NCBI RefSeq assembly: GCF_021026375.1
Contig: NZ_JAJNDB010000010.1
Span: forward strand, 1-64,000
Source of the DNA: Actinomycetospora endophytica
Lineage (GTDB): Bacteria > Actinomycetota > Actinomycetes > Mycobacteriales > Pseudonocardiaceae
DNA: 64,000 nucleotides
Reading direction: 5' to 3'
Positions 25,259 through 34,063 of the stretch are shown piece by piece (position 1 is the first letter of the stretch; each line of letters starts with the position of its first letter). Both the position numbers and the translations under genes were made by a program. The notes under the pieces were generated by a model. That model searched no databases. It was not told where the DNA came from and saw nothing but the letters and a program-made list of their open reading frames with translations.

Positions 25259-25299
25259 GCAGCCAGGGAGCGGTGTCGAGGCCGCCGAGGCCGGGCTGA

Positions 25300-25881
25300 T
25301 CAGACCTTCGTCGCGAACACGATGGTCTGGCCGAGGTAGTTGTGCGCGCTGCGGTCGAGGGTGCCGCCGCAGGTGATGAGTCGCAGCTCCGGGCCGCGGG
25401 TGTCCGAGTAGACCGCCGACGTCGGGAACTCGGCCTTCGGGACGGTCTCGGTCCGGGTCACGGCGAAGCTCACCGGGCCGCTGGGAGTCGCCACGTTGAT
25501 CTTGTCGCCGGCGGCGAGGGTGTGGAAATTCGCCCCGAAGCCGGGCTTGCCTCCGGCGTTGATGTGAGCGAGCACGACGGCAGGTCCGGCCTGCCCCGGC
25601 ATCGGTCCCTTGGTGTAGACACCGGCCTGCATCGGGTCGGCGAGCGGCGGGACCTGGATCGACTTGTCCGGGTTGAGCCCGAGTCCGATGAGCTGGGACG
25701 ACACGTTCAGTCGCGGGATCGTCAGCGTGTAGCCGGGGACGGCACCGGCGGTGCTCTGCTGGCTGGCGGCGAGGGAGTCCTGGGCTGCGCCGGTGTCGGA
25801 ACCGCATGCCGTCACCAGGAGCGTGAGGAGCGCGCCGAGGAGGACGGCGACCGTCGTCCGGGCCGTGGCGTGGCGGGTCAT
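25300..25881 (-). CDS. Class F sortase, probable lipoprotein
   Basis: A 193-residue transpeptidase. The N-terminus ends in the lipobox LLVTACGS. The sortase core carries the catalytic His in VVLAHIN (about residue 105), Cys in LRLITCGG (about 170) and Arg in LDRSAHNYLGQ (about 177). Class F sortases of actinobacteria anchor or process exported proteins at the wall. It starts within the stop codon of the Excalibur gene (TGATG), so the two are coupled, and that exported protein is the obvious candidate substrate. Confidence 0.92.
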   Translation of the reverse strand: MTRHATARTTVAVLLGALLTLLVTACGSDTGAAQDSLAASQQSTAGAVPGYTLTIPRLNVSSQLIGLGLNPDKSIQVPPLADPMQAGVYTKGPMPGQAGPAVVLAHINAGGKPGFGANFHTLAAGDKINVATPSGPVSFAVTRTETVPKAEFPTSAVYSDTRGPELRLITCGGTLDRSAHNYLGQTIVFATKV

Positions 25882-26477
25882 CAGATTCCCCCGGTCTGGG
25901 CCGAGCCCTCGGGCACCTCGGTGACCTGGTTGCCGGACGTCGTCGCGTCGGAGCCGTCGTCGCCGGTGGAAGTGGCGGAAGCGTCCTGGTCGTCGCCGTC
26001 GTCGGCGAGCGATTCACAGGCGATTCCGTTGTGGTTCTCGTCCAGACGATCGGCGTTGTTCGTGCTCGACCCGCCGATCGACGTGAAGTACTGCTGCGCT
26101 TCCTTCTGGGTCGCGAAGTCGGCGCAGTCGCGGTCGCCGGCGGGACGACCGGGACGGTTCGGCGGTTTCGGACCCGAGGAGCTCCCTCCTGAGGACGTAC
26201 CTCCTCCGGCCCCCGGACTCCCGCCCTGGCTCGGTGCCGACGAGGTCGTCGTGGTCGGCGTCGTGCTGCCGGTGGGGTCGCTGCTTGTCGTCGGCTCCGG
26301 CGACGGCGCCGGTTCGCATGACGCCGGCGTGCTCGTGGCGTCGGTGCCGCTGGTCGGCGTCGCTGGACAACTCTGTGCGACGAAGGCGGTCGGCGCCGCA
26401 TGGGCCGGCCCGGCCACGAGCAGAGCGCTCGCGGCGGCGGCAACGATCACTGGTCCGAATCGCGATACGCGAATCAC
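25881..26477 (-). CDS. Secreted Excalibur (calcium-binding) domain protein
   Basis: A 198-residue exported protein. A GTG start at 26477 with GGGGGG upstream gives a signal peptide (VIVAAAASALLVAGPAHA). A Thr/Ser/Pro/Gly-rich linker (about residues 35-105) precedes an Excalibur domain (DCADFATQKEAQQYF, then DRLDENHNGIACESL) with the D-x-N-x-N-G-x-x-C-E Ca-binding pattern and paired cysteines. The C-terminus ends VPEGSAQTGGI, reminiscent of truncated sorting-like motifs seen next to class F sortases. It is the first gene of the operon with the sortase. Confidence 0.88.
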   Translation of the reverse strand: MIRVSRFGPVIVAAAASALLVAGPAHAAPTAFVAQSCPATPTSGTDATSTPASCEPAPSPEPTTSSDPTGSTTPTTTTSSAPSQGGSPGAGGGTSSGGSSSGPKPPNRPGRPAGDRDCADFATQKEAQQYFTSIGGSSTNNADRLDENHNGIACESLADDGDDQDASATSTGDDGSDATTSGNQVTEVPEGSAQTGGI

Positions 26478-26733
26478 GTGTTCCCCCCTGAGATCGAGGG
26501 ATCCCCCACCCCTCGTCACGAGAGAATCTCACATCAATCACGGAGACGTCACAGCGGATCTCGGCGAGCCCGCACCGGGCACGGAGCGCCGACTCCCACC
26601 AGCAGCGACGTGGTCGACGTTGTTCCACTCCCCGTACCGAGCTCGTCACCGCACGAAGTACTTCAACCTGGCACGTAACGGACAGATCCAGTCGTACGAC
26701 CCCACAGCTGACTCACAGCTGGGGGGATAACTC

Positions 26734-27447
26734 GTGACCACCACCATCGATCCGGTCGAGGGCGTCGACGACGACACCTCGCCGACCGGTTCTTCCCGAT
26801 CCGTCGGACGCACGGTTCTCGTGATCGGGGTGACGGCGGTACTCCTGCTCGCCATCGCAGCCGGTGTCGCCTTCGCGTTCGCGCACAACTCGTCGCCCGC
26901 ACCGACACCGGTCGCCGAGCAGGCCCCGGTGGTCCCGACGGCGAGCCCGACCCCCGCGGAGCAGTTCCTCACGCGCTGGCACGAGGTCGCTCCCGGCGTG
27001 GCGGCCCGCCGGTCGGACTACACGTGGACGCGGCTCGGAGTGAGCGCGTGCAACCTCATCGGGGTTCCCGGGATCACCGCCGGCGCCCTGTCCCGCGTGC
27101 TCGGTTCCAACCCGAACCTCATGTCGACGGCCGAGGGCTCGCACTTCCTCGAGGTCGCCGACGCGAACCTCTGCCCAGACCACGACTACGTGGCCGCCCC
27201 GACCCTGACGGTGCCGGACGTCCCGTCTCCGTCGCTCCCCGACTTCGGGGACCTGTCGTCGAGCAGTGGCTCCGGGTCGATCCCGAACGTGCACGTCTCA
27301 CCGCCCACCGTGACCGCCCCGAAGATCCCAGGCAGTGGCTCGCCGAGTGGCTCGGGCGGAGGCCACACGTATCACCCGCCGACGATCACCCGGGTCTCGC
27401 CGCCGCCCGTGCTCAAGCCACAGCCGATCGAGCCGATCGGGAGCTGA
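26734..27447 (+). CDS. Membrane-anchored DUF732-like protein with Pro/Ser-rich tail
   Basis: A 237-residue protein with a short cytoplasmic N-terminus, one membrane helix (TVLVIGVTAVLLLAIAAGV, about residues 27-50) and an extracytoplasmic region. Residues 75-150 (EQFLTRWHEV, then LGVSACNLIGVPG and FLEVADANLCPDH) resemble the two-cysteine DUF732 domain of secreted actinobacterial proteins. The tail is Pro/Ser/Gly-rich. It starts at GTG 26734 behind a GGGGGG tract. Function is unknown. Confidence 0.75.
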   Translation: MTTTIDPVEGVDDDTSPTGSSRSVGRTVLVIGVTAVLLLAIAAGVAFAFAHNSSPAPTPVAEQAPVVPTASPTPAEQFLTRWHEVAPGVAARRSDYTWTRLGVSACNLIGVPGITAGALSRVLGSNPNLMSTAEGSHFLEVADANLCPDHDYVAAPTLTVPDVPSPSLPDFGDLSSSSGSGSIPNVHVSPPTVTAPKIPGSGSPSGSGGGHTYHPPTITRVSPPPVLKPQPIEPIGS

Positions 27448-27469
27448 CGTCGCGACCCCTTGACCGGGT

Positions 27470-27486
27470 ACTTGTTTTTTGCAAGT
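27470..27486. promoter_or_regulatory. HxlR-type operator ACTTG-N7-CAAGT
   Basis: A perfect five-base inverted repeat around an A/T-rich centre (TTTTTTG), 42 bp upstream of the VOC gene. Operators of this shape (ACTTGC...GCAAGT) are typical of HxlR-family regulators, and an HxlR gene is the second gene of the operon, so autoregulation is likely. Confidence 0.65.
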
Positions 27487-27527
27487 CTCAGCGCCACACA
27501 CTCAGAGCGCGTGAGAGGCAGCAACCC

Positions 27528-27962
27528 ATGAAGCGGATGTTCGTCAACCTGCCCGTGACCGACCTGGACCGGGCGAAGGCCTTCTACGAGGCGGTCGGGT
27601 TCCGCATCAACCCGCTCTTCACCGACCACAACGCCGCGTGCGTCGTCGTCGAGGAGGACCACAACTTCTTCATGATCCTCACGCGGGAGTTCTTCCAGAC
27701 CTTCACCGACCTGCCGATCGGCGACCCCAAGGTGAGCCCGTCCTCGGCGACCGCGGTCTTCCTCGAGAGCCGGGACGAGGTCGACGCGACCGTCGCCGCC
27801 GGCCTCGCCGCGGGCGGCAGCGAGCCGGGCCCGCCCTCGGACTACGGCTTCATGTACCAGCGCCAGCTCACCGACCCCGACGGCAACGTCATCGACTTCG
27901 GCTGGATGGACCCGGTCGCGGCCGAGCAGGGCCCCGAGGCGTTCGCGAGCCAGCAGGCCTGA
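27528..27962 (+). CDS. VOC-family (glyoxalase/bleomycin-resistance-like) protein
   Basis: A 144-residue protein with two beta-alpha-beta-beta-beta modules. The first is FVNLPVTDLDRAKAFYEAVG; the second ends in YQRQLTDPDGNVIDFGWMDP. It resembles the subgroup often called glyoxalase/lactoylglutathione-lyase-like, but real substrates are usually unknown. Preceded by an HxlR-type operator and followed 20 bp later by an HxlR regulator, so it is probably the inducible target of that regulator. Confidence 0.88.
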   Translation: MKRMFVNLPVTDLDRAKAFYEAVGFRINPLFTDHNAACVVVEEDHNFFMILTREFFQTFTDLPIGDPKVSPSSATAVFLESRDEVDATVAAGLAAGGSEPGPPSDYGFMYQRQLTDPDGNVIDFGWMDPVAAEQGPEAFASQQA

Positions 27963-27981
27963 GGGCTCGGGCAGAGTCTCC

Positions 27982-28623
27982 GTGGCCCCACGCGAGTACG
28001 GGCAGTACGACGGCGTCACCCGGGCCCTGGAGCTCGTGGGCGAGCGGTGGGCGATGCTCATCGTCCGCGACCTGCTCGTCGGGCCGCGCCGCAACGGGGA
28101 GCTCGCCGCGGGGCTCCCCCGCATCCCGAGCAACATCCTGGCGTCGCGGCTCAAGGAACTGCAGGCGGCGGGCGTCATCCGCCGGGCGCCCCGCTCACGG
28201 ATCATCATCTACGAGCTGACCCCGTTCGGGCGCGAGCTCGAGCCGGTGGTGCTCGCGCTCGGCGCCTGGGGGTTCAAGGCGCTGGGCGATCCGCGGGCGG
28301 AGCAGATCATCACGCCCGACTCGATGACGATGTCCCTGCGCACCGCGTTCCGCCCGCAGGTGGCGGCGAGCCTGCCCGCCACCGCCTACGCGGCGCACCT
28401 CGGAGCGGCCGAGCTCAGCATCCGGGTCGACGGCTCCGCCCTCGACGTCCGGCGCGGGGACGGACCGGCCGACCTCGCCTTCGCGGCGGGGCCTGGCATC
28501 CACCGGGTCATCTCCGGCGAGCTGGCCCCGGGGCGCGCGATCGAGACCGGGGTCGTCGAAGTGCTGCGCGGTCCGGGCGATCTGCTCGACCGGTTCGCGA
28601 CGACGTTCCACCTGGCCGCCTGA
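27982..28623 (+). CDS. HxlR-family transcriptional regulator with SCP2-like C-terminal domain
   Basis: A 213-residue protein. The winged helix of the HxlR family spans about residues 10-100 (GERWAMLIVRDLLVGPRRNG, IPSNILASRLKELQAAGVIR). The C-terminal half (SIRVDGSALDVRRG, then HRVISGELAPG) resembles the SCP2 sterol-carrier fold often fused to HxlR proteins, so it may bind a lipophilic ligand. It starts at a GTG and lies in one operon with the VOC gene. Confidence 0.9.
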   Translation: MAPREYGQYDGVTRALELVGERWAMLIVRDLLVGPRRNGELAAGLPRIPSNILASRLKELQAAGVIRRAPRSRIIIYELTPFGRELEPVVLALGAWGFKALGDPRAEQIITPDSMTMSLRTAFRPQVAASLPATAYAAHLGAAELSIRVDGSALDVRRGDGPADLAFAAGPGIHRVISGELAPGRAIETGVVEVLRGPGDLLDRFATTFHLAA

Positions 28624-28676
28624 CGACGGCGGCGGCGGTCATCCGCTGTCCGCCGGCCGCCGTCGATGACGAGGCC

Positions 28677-28946
28677 TCAGCCCCGGCCGCTGGCCGCGAG
28701 CCAGATGACCTCGTACTGCTCGGCGGTGACCCGACCGTCGGCGTACGCCGCTTCCACCGTCTTGACCCAGCCGCCCGGCGGGTACGGGTCGGCGGTGCTG
28801 GCGCCGGTCGGGATCGCGGGGGTGGAGTCGGGCCACTCGTAGGCGGCCAGCGCGGACGCCGTCTCCTCGACGGTCACCGTGCCCGCCTCCAGCGCCAGCA
28901 GGTACCGGTCGGGCATCGACTCACCCGGACGCCACTGTCCAGCCAC
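28677..28946 (-). CDS. Small protein of unknown function
   Basis: An 89-residue open frame starting at GTG 28946 behind an excellent GAGGAGG site. It is soluble and moderately acidic, with GQWRPGESMPDRYLLALEAG, an AAYEWPDSTPAIPTG stretch and VKTVEAAYADGRVTAEQYEV. I do not recognise a family. The ribosome binding site, host-like codon use and lack of a better gene on the other strand support it being real. Confidence 0.6.
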   Translation of the reverse strand: MAGQWRPGESMPDRYLLALEAGTVTVEETASALAAYEWPDSTPAIPTGASTADPYPPGGWVKTVEAAYADGRVTAEQYEVIWLAASGRG

Positions 28947-29028
28947 GTTTCCTCCTCGCCCACGGAACGACGGCACGATGATCTCCCGGCTCCGGGTCTG
29001 CCCGCCACCCGATCATGGAGGTCGACCC

Positions 29029-30450
29029 CTATCGCCGGCGGCCGAGCAGCGGCCAGGGACGCTCGGCCTCGAGCAGGTAGGCGAGCTCGATCAGCGTCCG
29101 CTCGTCGCCCTTCGCGGCGGCGAGCTGGACGCCGACCGGAAGGCCGTCGGTGGACCGACCCCCTGGCAGCGACACCGCCGGCGCACCCGCGACGTTCTGC
29201 AGCGGCGTGAACCCGACGTAGTCGATCAACCGCTCCCGGAGCTCGTCGAACGGCACCGCGGGGTGCAGCCGGCCGAGCTCCGGGGTGCGGTGCGCCAACG
29301 TCGGCGAGAGCAGGACGTCGTGGTGGACGAACTCGTCGTCGTACTGCGCCTCGATCTTCCGCAACCGCCGCAGGAACCCCGGCCGGCGCGGCGCCGTCCT
29401 CAGGAAGTGGCGGTGCAGCCCGTGGGTCAGCGGGTCGAGGCGGCGCGGGTCGAACTGCGGGAACCCGAACCGCCCGCCGACCACGATCCCGAACGCGAGC
29501 AGGCCCCAGTAGACGAGGAAGTCGTCCACGAACTGCTTCCCGACGGCGAGGGTGTGCGGCTCGACGACGTGCCCGGCGGCCTCGAGTGCCCGGGCGGTCG
29601 CGACGACGGCGGCGCGCGTCTCGTCGTCGACCTCGCCGCCGGCCGGGCTCTCGAGGACGAGGCCGATCCGCAGCCGGCGGTGGGCCGGTCCGTCGACGAA
29701 GCCGATGGGCGGCTGGGTCGGGTTGCGTCGTTGTCTGTCGAGCACGCCGAGGACGGCCGCGGTGTCCCGGACGGTGCGGGTGACGACGCCGTCGCTGACC
29801 AGGTTGATCGGCATCTGCGTGCCCTGGGCGTTGAGCGCGGTCCTCCCCCGCGTCGGCTTGAGCCCGACGAGCCCGCACGCGGCGGCCGGGATGCGGATCG
29901 ACCCGCCGCCGTCGTTGGCGTGCGCGAACGGGACCGCCCCGGAAGCGACGAGCGCCGCCGACCCACCCGACGAGGCACCGCACGAGTAGTCGGTGTTCCA
30001 GGGGTTGCGGGTGGGCGCGGCGTCGACGAACTCGGTCGTGGCGTTGAGACCGAACTCGGGCATGCGGGTGCTGCCGAGGATCTGGACGCCGAGGCCGAGC
30101 AGCTGGCACGTCACCTCGGAGTGCGCCGGGGCGGGCTCGGCCGTGTACGCAGAACTGCCGTTGGTGGTCGGCCACCCGGCGACGTCGGTGTTCTCCTTGA
30201 CCAGCATCGGCACCCCGGCGAGCGCTCCGGACACCGAGCCGGACACGGGCTCGTCGCACCGGTCGAGGGCGAGCCCGCGCAGCGTCGGGTCGACCCGGGC
30301 GATCCGTCCCGCAGCGGCGCGGCGCACTTCGTCCACGGACACCTCGTGCCGGCGGAGCCGGGCGGCGAGCCCGACGGCGTCGTCGTCACCCAGCGCGTCG
30401 TCGGCGAACGCCGAGACCTCCCGGAGTTCCGCGTCCGACCTCACCGACAC
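29029..30450 (-). CDS. Amidase-signature family hydrolase
   Basis: A 473-residue serine hydrolase of the amidase-signature family. The Ser-cisSer-Lys triad is visible: Lys in [10 protein letters not shown] (about residue 83), cis-Ser in [20 protein letters not shown] and nucleophile Ser in [14 protein letters not shown]. Members hydrolyse linear or cyclic amides; the closest feel is the 6-aminohexanoate-cyclic-dimer hydrolase/AtzF-like group, but the substrate cannot be fixed. Its GTG at 30450 follows GGAGGAGG. It diverges from the aldolase operon across 269 bp. Confidence 0.9.
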   Translation of the reverse strand: MSVRSDAELREVSAFADDALGDDDAVGLAARLRRHEVSVDEVRRAAAGRIARVDPTLRGLALDRCDEPVSGSVSGALAGVPMLVKENTDVAGWPTTNGSSAYTAEPAPAHSEVTCQLLGLGVQILGSTRMPEFGLNATTEFVDAAPTRNPWNTDYSCGASSGGSAALVASGAVPFAHANDGGGSIRIPAAACGLVGLKPTRGRTALNAQGTQMPINLVSDGVVTRTVRDTAAVLGVLDRQRRNPTQPPIGFVDGPAHRRLRIGLVLESPAGGEVDDETRAAVVATARALEAAGHVVEPHTLAVGKQFVDDFLVYWGLLAFGIVVGGRFGFPQFDPRRLDPLTHGLHRHFLRTAPRRPGFLRRLRKIEAQYDDEFVHHDVLLSPTLAHRTPELGRLHPAVPFDELRERLIDYVGFTPLQNVAGAPAVSLPGGRSTDGLPVGVQLAAAKGDERTLIELAYLLEAERPWPLLGRRR

Positions 30451-30719
30451 CCGCGCCCTCCTCCACCGTTGGACTGTTCCGACCTAGACCCGAGGTCGTC
30501 AGCTCGCCGTCAGGAACCCCGATCCCGCCGGACGGAGCACCCGCTCCGACCAGGCATTCCACCACCTGGCCGCAGCCGCCGACGCAGGCGTCTCAACCCT
30601 GGCCACGTGAACAATCCCGATAGATGCAACAGCGGCCGGAGGGGCGCATATTCGACCGCAGAAGCGGAGCGAGCGCCCTCTCCGCCGGGGCGTTTGCGGT
30701 CGACCCGTGAGGGAGTCCG

Positions 30720-31577
30720 ATGGCAGTCACGCCCCTGAAGGACATCGTCGATCGAGCGTTCGCGGCCCGCTACGGCGTTCCGGCGATCAACGTCTTCGAC
30801 GACCTCACGATGGAGGCCGTCCTCGCGGGCGCGGTCGAGGCGCGGTCGCCGCTGATCGTGCAGACCTCGGTGAAGACCGTCCGCAGCATCGGTTCCCGTG
30901 TGCTGATGGCGCAGTGGACCGCGATGACGGCGGGCATCGAGGTGCCGGTGACGCTGCACCTGGATCACTGCCCCGACCGCGCGGTGCTCTCCGAGTGCCT
31001 CGACGCCGGGTGGAACTCGGTGCTCTTCGACGCCTCCGCGCTCTCGGTCGAGGAGAACCAGCGCCAGACGACGGAGGTCGTGAAGGAGGCCCGCGAGCAC
31101 GGCGCGCACGTCGAGGGCGAGATCGAGTCGATCACGGGGGTCGAGGACGGCGTCGGGTCCGACACCCCCTCCGAGCGCCAGACCCTCGACGTCCAGGTGC
31201 GCTTCCTCGAGGAGACGGGTGTCGACGTCTTCGCGCCGGCGATCGGCAACGCCCACGGCTCCTACACGGCAGCCCCCGAGCTCGACACCCAGCGCGTCAG
31301 CGACATCGTCGCGCGCCACCCCGTCCCGATCGCGCTGCACGGTGGCTCCGGGCTCTCCGAGGCGGTGTTCCAGGACCTCATCGCCCGCGGCTGCGCCAAG
31401 GTCAACATCTCGACGGCGCTCAAGGAGCTCTACATGAAGTCGAGCCTGGAGTTCCTGCGCGGCGCCGAGGAGAAGAACAAGTGGGACCCGCCGTCGCTCT
31501 TCCGCGACGTCCGCGGCCACGTCGTCGAGATGACGACGGGGCTGTGCCGCGAGTTCGGCAGCGCCGGGCAGGCGTGA
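30720..31577 (+). CDS. Class II aldolase, fructose-bisphosphate/tagatose-bisphosphate aldolase type
   Basis: A 285-residue zinc aldolase. Zinc ligands are in the LHLDHC segment and in later HG motifs (NAHGSYTA, ALHGGSGL). The GGSGL and VNISTALK stretches bind the phosphate of the ketose substrate. The sequence belongs to the FbaA/GatY/KbaY family but the exact sugar is not evident. It is the first gene of an operon with a HAD hydrolase and DhaL/DhaK, suggesting cleavage of a carbohydrate into a product handled by a dihydroxyacetone- or tetrulose-type kinase. Confidence 0.9.
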   Translation: MAVTPLKDIVDRAFAARYGVPAINVFDDLTMEAVLAGAVEARSPLIVQTSVKTVRSIGSRVLMAQWTAMTAGIEVPVTLHLDHCPDRAVLSECLDAGWNSVLFDASALSVEENQRQTTEVVKEAREHGAHVEGEIESITGVEDGVGSDTPSERQTLDVQVRFLEETGVDVFAPAIGNAHGSYTAAPELDTQRVSDIVARHPVPIALHGGSGLSEAVFQDLIARGCAKVNISTALKELYMKSSLEFLRGAEEKNKWDPPSLFRDVRGHVVEMTTGLCREFGSAGQA

Positions 31578-31578
31578 C

Positions 31579-32361
31579 GTGCCGGCCCTGATCCTCGACT
31601 GCGACGGCGTCCTCGGCGACACCGAGCTCGAGGGCCACCTTCCCGCGTTCAACCAGACGTTCCTCGAGTTCGGCGCGCCCATCGTGTGGTCGCCCGAGCA
31701 GTACATCGAGCTCGTGAAGATCGGCGGCGGCAAGGAGCGGATGCGAGCCGCGGTCACGCCCGAGGTCTGCACGGCGCTCGGCATCGCGAACACGGACCAG
31801 GCGATCGACGCCGAGGTCGCGCGCTGGCACCAGCGCAAGTCCGAGATCTACGGCGAGCTCGTGCGCGGCGGCAAGATCCCGGCCCGGCCCGGCATCCGGC
31901 GGCTCGTCAAAGAAGCTCACGACGGCGGGTGGACGCTCGCCGTCGCGTCCACGTCGGCCGAGGCGTCGGTCCTCGCGGTGCTGCAGCACGCGGTCGGCAC
32001 CGACCTGGCGTCGTCGTTCGCGGTGTTCGCCGGCGACGTCGTCCCCCGCAAGAAGCCCGACCCGGCCATCTACCGGCTCGCCCTGTCCGAGCTCGGACGG
32101 GAGCCGTCCGACGCCGTCGTCGTCGAGGACTCCGGCAACGGACTGGCCGCCGCGCTCGCCGCCGGCATCCGCACCGTCGTCACCGTCAGCGGCACCAGCC
32201 GCGACGACGACTTCACCGGCGCGGCCCTCGTCGTCACCAGCCTCGGCGATCCCGACGGCGAGGCGGCGCGGGTCGTCGACGACCCCCACGGCATCTCGCC
32301 CGGCCCCGCGGTGGATCTCGCCGCGGTGCAGCGCATCCTCTCGATCGGAGCACCGTCATGA
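31579..32361 (+). CDS. HAD-superfamily hydrolase (CbbY/PGMB-like)
   Basis: A 260-residue HAD protein. Motif I is LILDCDGVLGDTE, motif II AVASTSAEAS, and motifs III/IV PRKKPDPAIY and VVVEDSGNGLAAALAAG. A helical cap follows motif I, as in CbbY and beta-phosphoglucomutase relatives. It starts at GTG one base after the aldolase stop, and its own stop overlaps DhaL (ATGA). The likely role is a sugar-phosphate phosphatase or mutase in the same pathway. Confidence 0.9.
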   Translation: MPALILDCDGVLGDTELEGHLPAFNQTFLEFGAPIVWSPEQYIELVKIGGGKERMRAAVTPEVCTALGIANTDQAIDAEVARWHQRKSEIYGELVRGGKIPARPGIRRLVKEAHDGGWTLAVASTSAEASVLAVLQHAVGTDLASSFAVFAGDVVPRKKPDPAIYRLALSELGREPSDAVVVEDSGNGLAAALAAGIRTVVTVSGTSRDDDFTGAALVVTSLGDPDGEAARVVDDPHGISPGPAVDLAAVQRILSIGAPS

Positions 32362-32984
32362 GCGTCGAGGACACGGAATTCGTCGTCGGGTCGATCGCGC
32401 AGACGGTCGTCGAGAACGAGAAGTACTTCGGCGATCTCGATGCGGTCGCGGGCGACGGCGATTTCGGCTATTCGCTGGCGCGCGGTTTCGAGAAGGTGCT
32501 GGCCGACTGGGACTCCTACGACCGCGCCGATTCGTCGACCTTCATCAGGAAGGTCGCGATGACGCTGTCCAGCAAGATCGGCGGGACGTCCGGCCCGATC
32601 TGGGGGACCGCGTTCCTGCGCGCGGCGAAGGCGGCCGAGGGACGCGAGCTGGACGGGACCGTCGTCGTCGGGATGCTCCGGGCCGCCGTCGAGGGCATCC
32701 AGCAGCGCGGCGGCGCCGAGATGGGCGACAAGACGCTGATCGACGCGATCGTGCCCGCGACCGACGCGCTCGACGAGGCGATCCAGAGCGGCGCGACCGG
32801 CCCCGAGGGCGCCCGGACCTTCGCCGCGGCCGCACGGAAGGCCGCCGAGGACACCGCCGCGCTGCAGGCCCGGCGCGGCCGCGCGAGCTACACGGGCGAG
32901 CGGAGCAAGGGCTCGCCCGACCCGGGAGCGGTGGCGGTCGCCGTCATCGCCGAGGACCTGACCACCCGCTGGACCCAGCGCTGA
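32358..32984 (+). CDS. dhaL: DhaL-type dihydroxyacetone kinase subunit (ATP/ADP-binding)
   Basis: A 208-residue DhaL-family protein. The nucleotide-binding loop LDAVAGDGDFGYSLARGF provides the Asp residues that hold Mg-ADP. Further motifs are GGTSGPIWGTAF, MGDKTLIDAIVPATDAL and SYTGERSKGSPDPGA near the end. It works with DhaK encoded ten bases downstream. No DhaM phosphotransferase subunit is present in the window, so the pair may use ATP directly. Substrate could be dihydroxyacetone or a related ketose such as erythrulose. Confidence 0.92.
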   Translation: MSVEDTEFVVGSIAQTVVENEKYFGDLDAVAGDGDFGYSLARGFEKVLADWDSYDRADSSTFIRKVAMTLSSKIGGTSGPIWGTAFLRAAKAAEGRELDGTVVVGMLRAAVEGIQQRGGAEMGDKTLIDAIVPATDALDEAIQSGATGPEGARTFAAAARKAAEDTAALQARRGRASYTGERSKGSPDPGAVAVAVIAEDLTTRWTQR

Positions 32985-32993
32985 GGAGCGGAC

Positions 32994-33989
32994 ATGAAGA
33001 AGTTCATCAACGACCCGAAGACCTACGTCCACGACACCCTGCGCGGGGTCGCGCTCGCCAACCCGGACACGCTCGCGTTCGTCCCGGAGTACAACCTCAT
33101 CCACCGCACCGACGCGCCCAGCGACGACAAGGTGACGATCATCCAGGGCTCCGGGTCGGGTCACGAGCCGGCGCACGTCATGGCGGTCGGCAAGGGCATG
33201 CTCGACGGCGCCTGCCCCGGCGAGGTGTTCGCCGCTCCCCCGTCGGAGTTCCCGTTCGAGTCGGCGAAGCTGCTGCGCTCGGCCAAGGGCGTCCTGCTGC
33301 TGATCAACAACTACACCGGCGACAAGATGGCCTTCGAGATGGCCCAGGAGCTCGCCGACGGCGAGGGCATCCGGGCGCGGACGCTGCTCATCGACGACGA
33401 CGTGGCGGTGCAGGACTCGACCTACACCACCGGCCGCCGCGGGGTCGCCGGGAACTTCTTCGTCATGAAGGCGTGCGGGGCGGCAGCGGAGAACGGCGCC
33501 GATCTCGACGAGGTCGCCCGCATCGGCGAGAAGGTCAACTCGGTGACCCGCTCGATGGGCATCGCGCTGACCGCCTGCACCCCGCCGGCCAAGGGCTCGC
33601 CGTTGTTCGAGCTCGGGGACGACGAGATCGAGGTGGGCGTCGGGATCCACGGTGAGCCGGGCCGCCGTCGGGACAAGATCAAGGACGCCGACCGGATCGT
33701 CGACGAGGCCCTGACCGCGATCACCGAGGACCTGCCGTTCCGGTCCGGCGACCGGGTGGCGCTGATGGTCAACGGGCTCGGCGGCACCCCGATCAGCGAG
33801 CTCTACATCCTCTACGCGGTCGCCCACGACTGGCTGGCCGCCAAGGGCATCACGATCGGCCGCAACTACGTCGGCGAGTACTGCACGTCGCTGGACATGG
33901 CGGGGATGTCCCTGACGCTGGTGCGCCTCGACGACGAGATCGAGCGGCTGCTGGACGCGCCGGCGGAGTGCGCGATCCGGGTGTTCTGA
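32994..33989 (+). CDS. dhaK: DhaK-type dihydroxyacetone kinase substrate-binding subunit
   Basis: A 331-residue DhaK protein. GSGSGHEPAH is the substrate-pocket motif and GIHGEPG carries the His that forms a hemiaminal with the ketose carbonyl. NNYTGDKMAFEMA and TTGRRGVAGNFFVMK are other family blocks. Length and motif spacing are normal. Together with DhaL it phosphorylates a short ketose in the cytosol. Operon context with a class II aldolase suggests a sugar or polyol catabolic route rather than plain glycerol use. Confidence 0.95.
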   Translation: MKKFINDPKTYVHDTLRGVALANPDTLAFVPEYNLIHRTDAPSDDKVTIIQGSGSGHEPAHVMAVGKGMLDGACPGEVFAAPPSEFPFESAKLLRSAKGVLLLINNYTGDKMAFEMAQELADGEGIRARTLLIDDDVAVQDSTYTTGRRGVAGNFFVMKACGAAAENGADLDEVARIGEKVNSVTRSMGIALTACTPPAKGSPLFELGDDEIEVGVGIHGEPGRRRDKIKDADRIVDEALTAITEDLPFRSGDRVALMVNGLGGTPISELYILYAVAHDWLAAKGITIGRNYVGEYCTSLDMAGMSLTLVRLDDEIERLLDAPAECAIRVF

Positions 33990-34063
33990 GGAGTTTCCGA
34001 CGGCGGGTTGCTCGCCGTGGCATCGTGTCGTCCGGGTGTCGCTTTCAGGAGGTTCTCGACCCG

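Noticed and set aside
26520..26733. Possible riboswitch ahead of the DUF732-like gene
   Set aside because: The gap is divergent and 214 bp long but no known riboswitch core could be recognised; only the repeated CACAGCTG element near 26703-26720 stands out.
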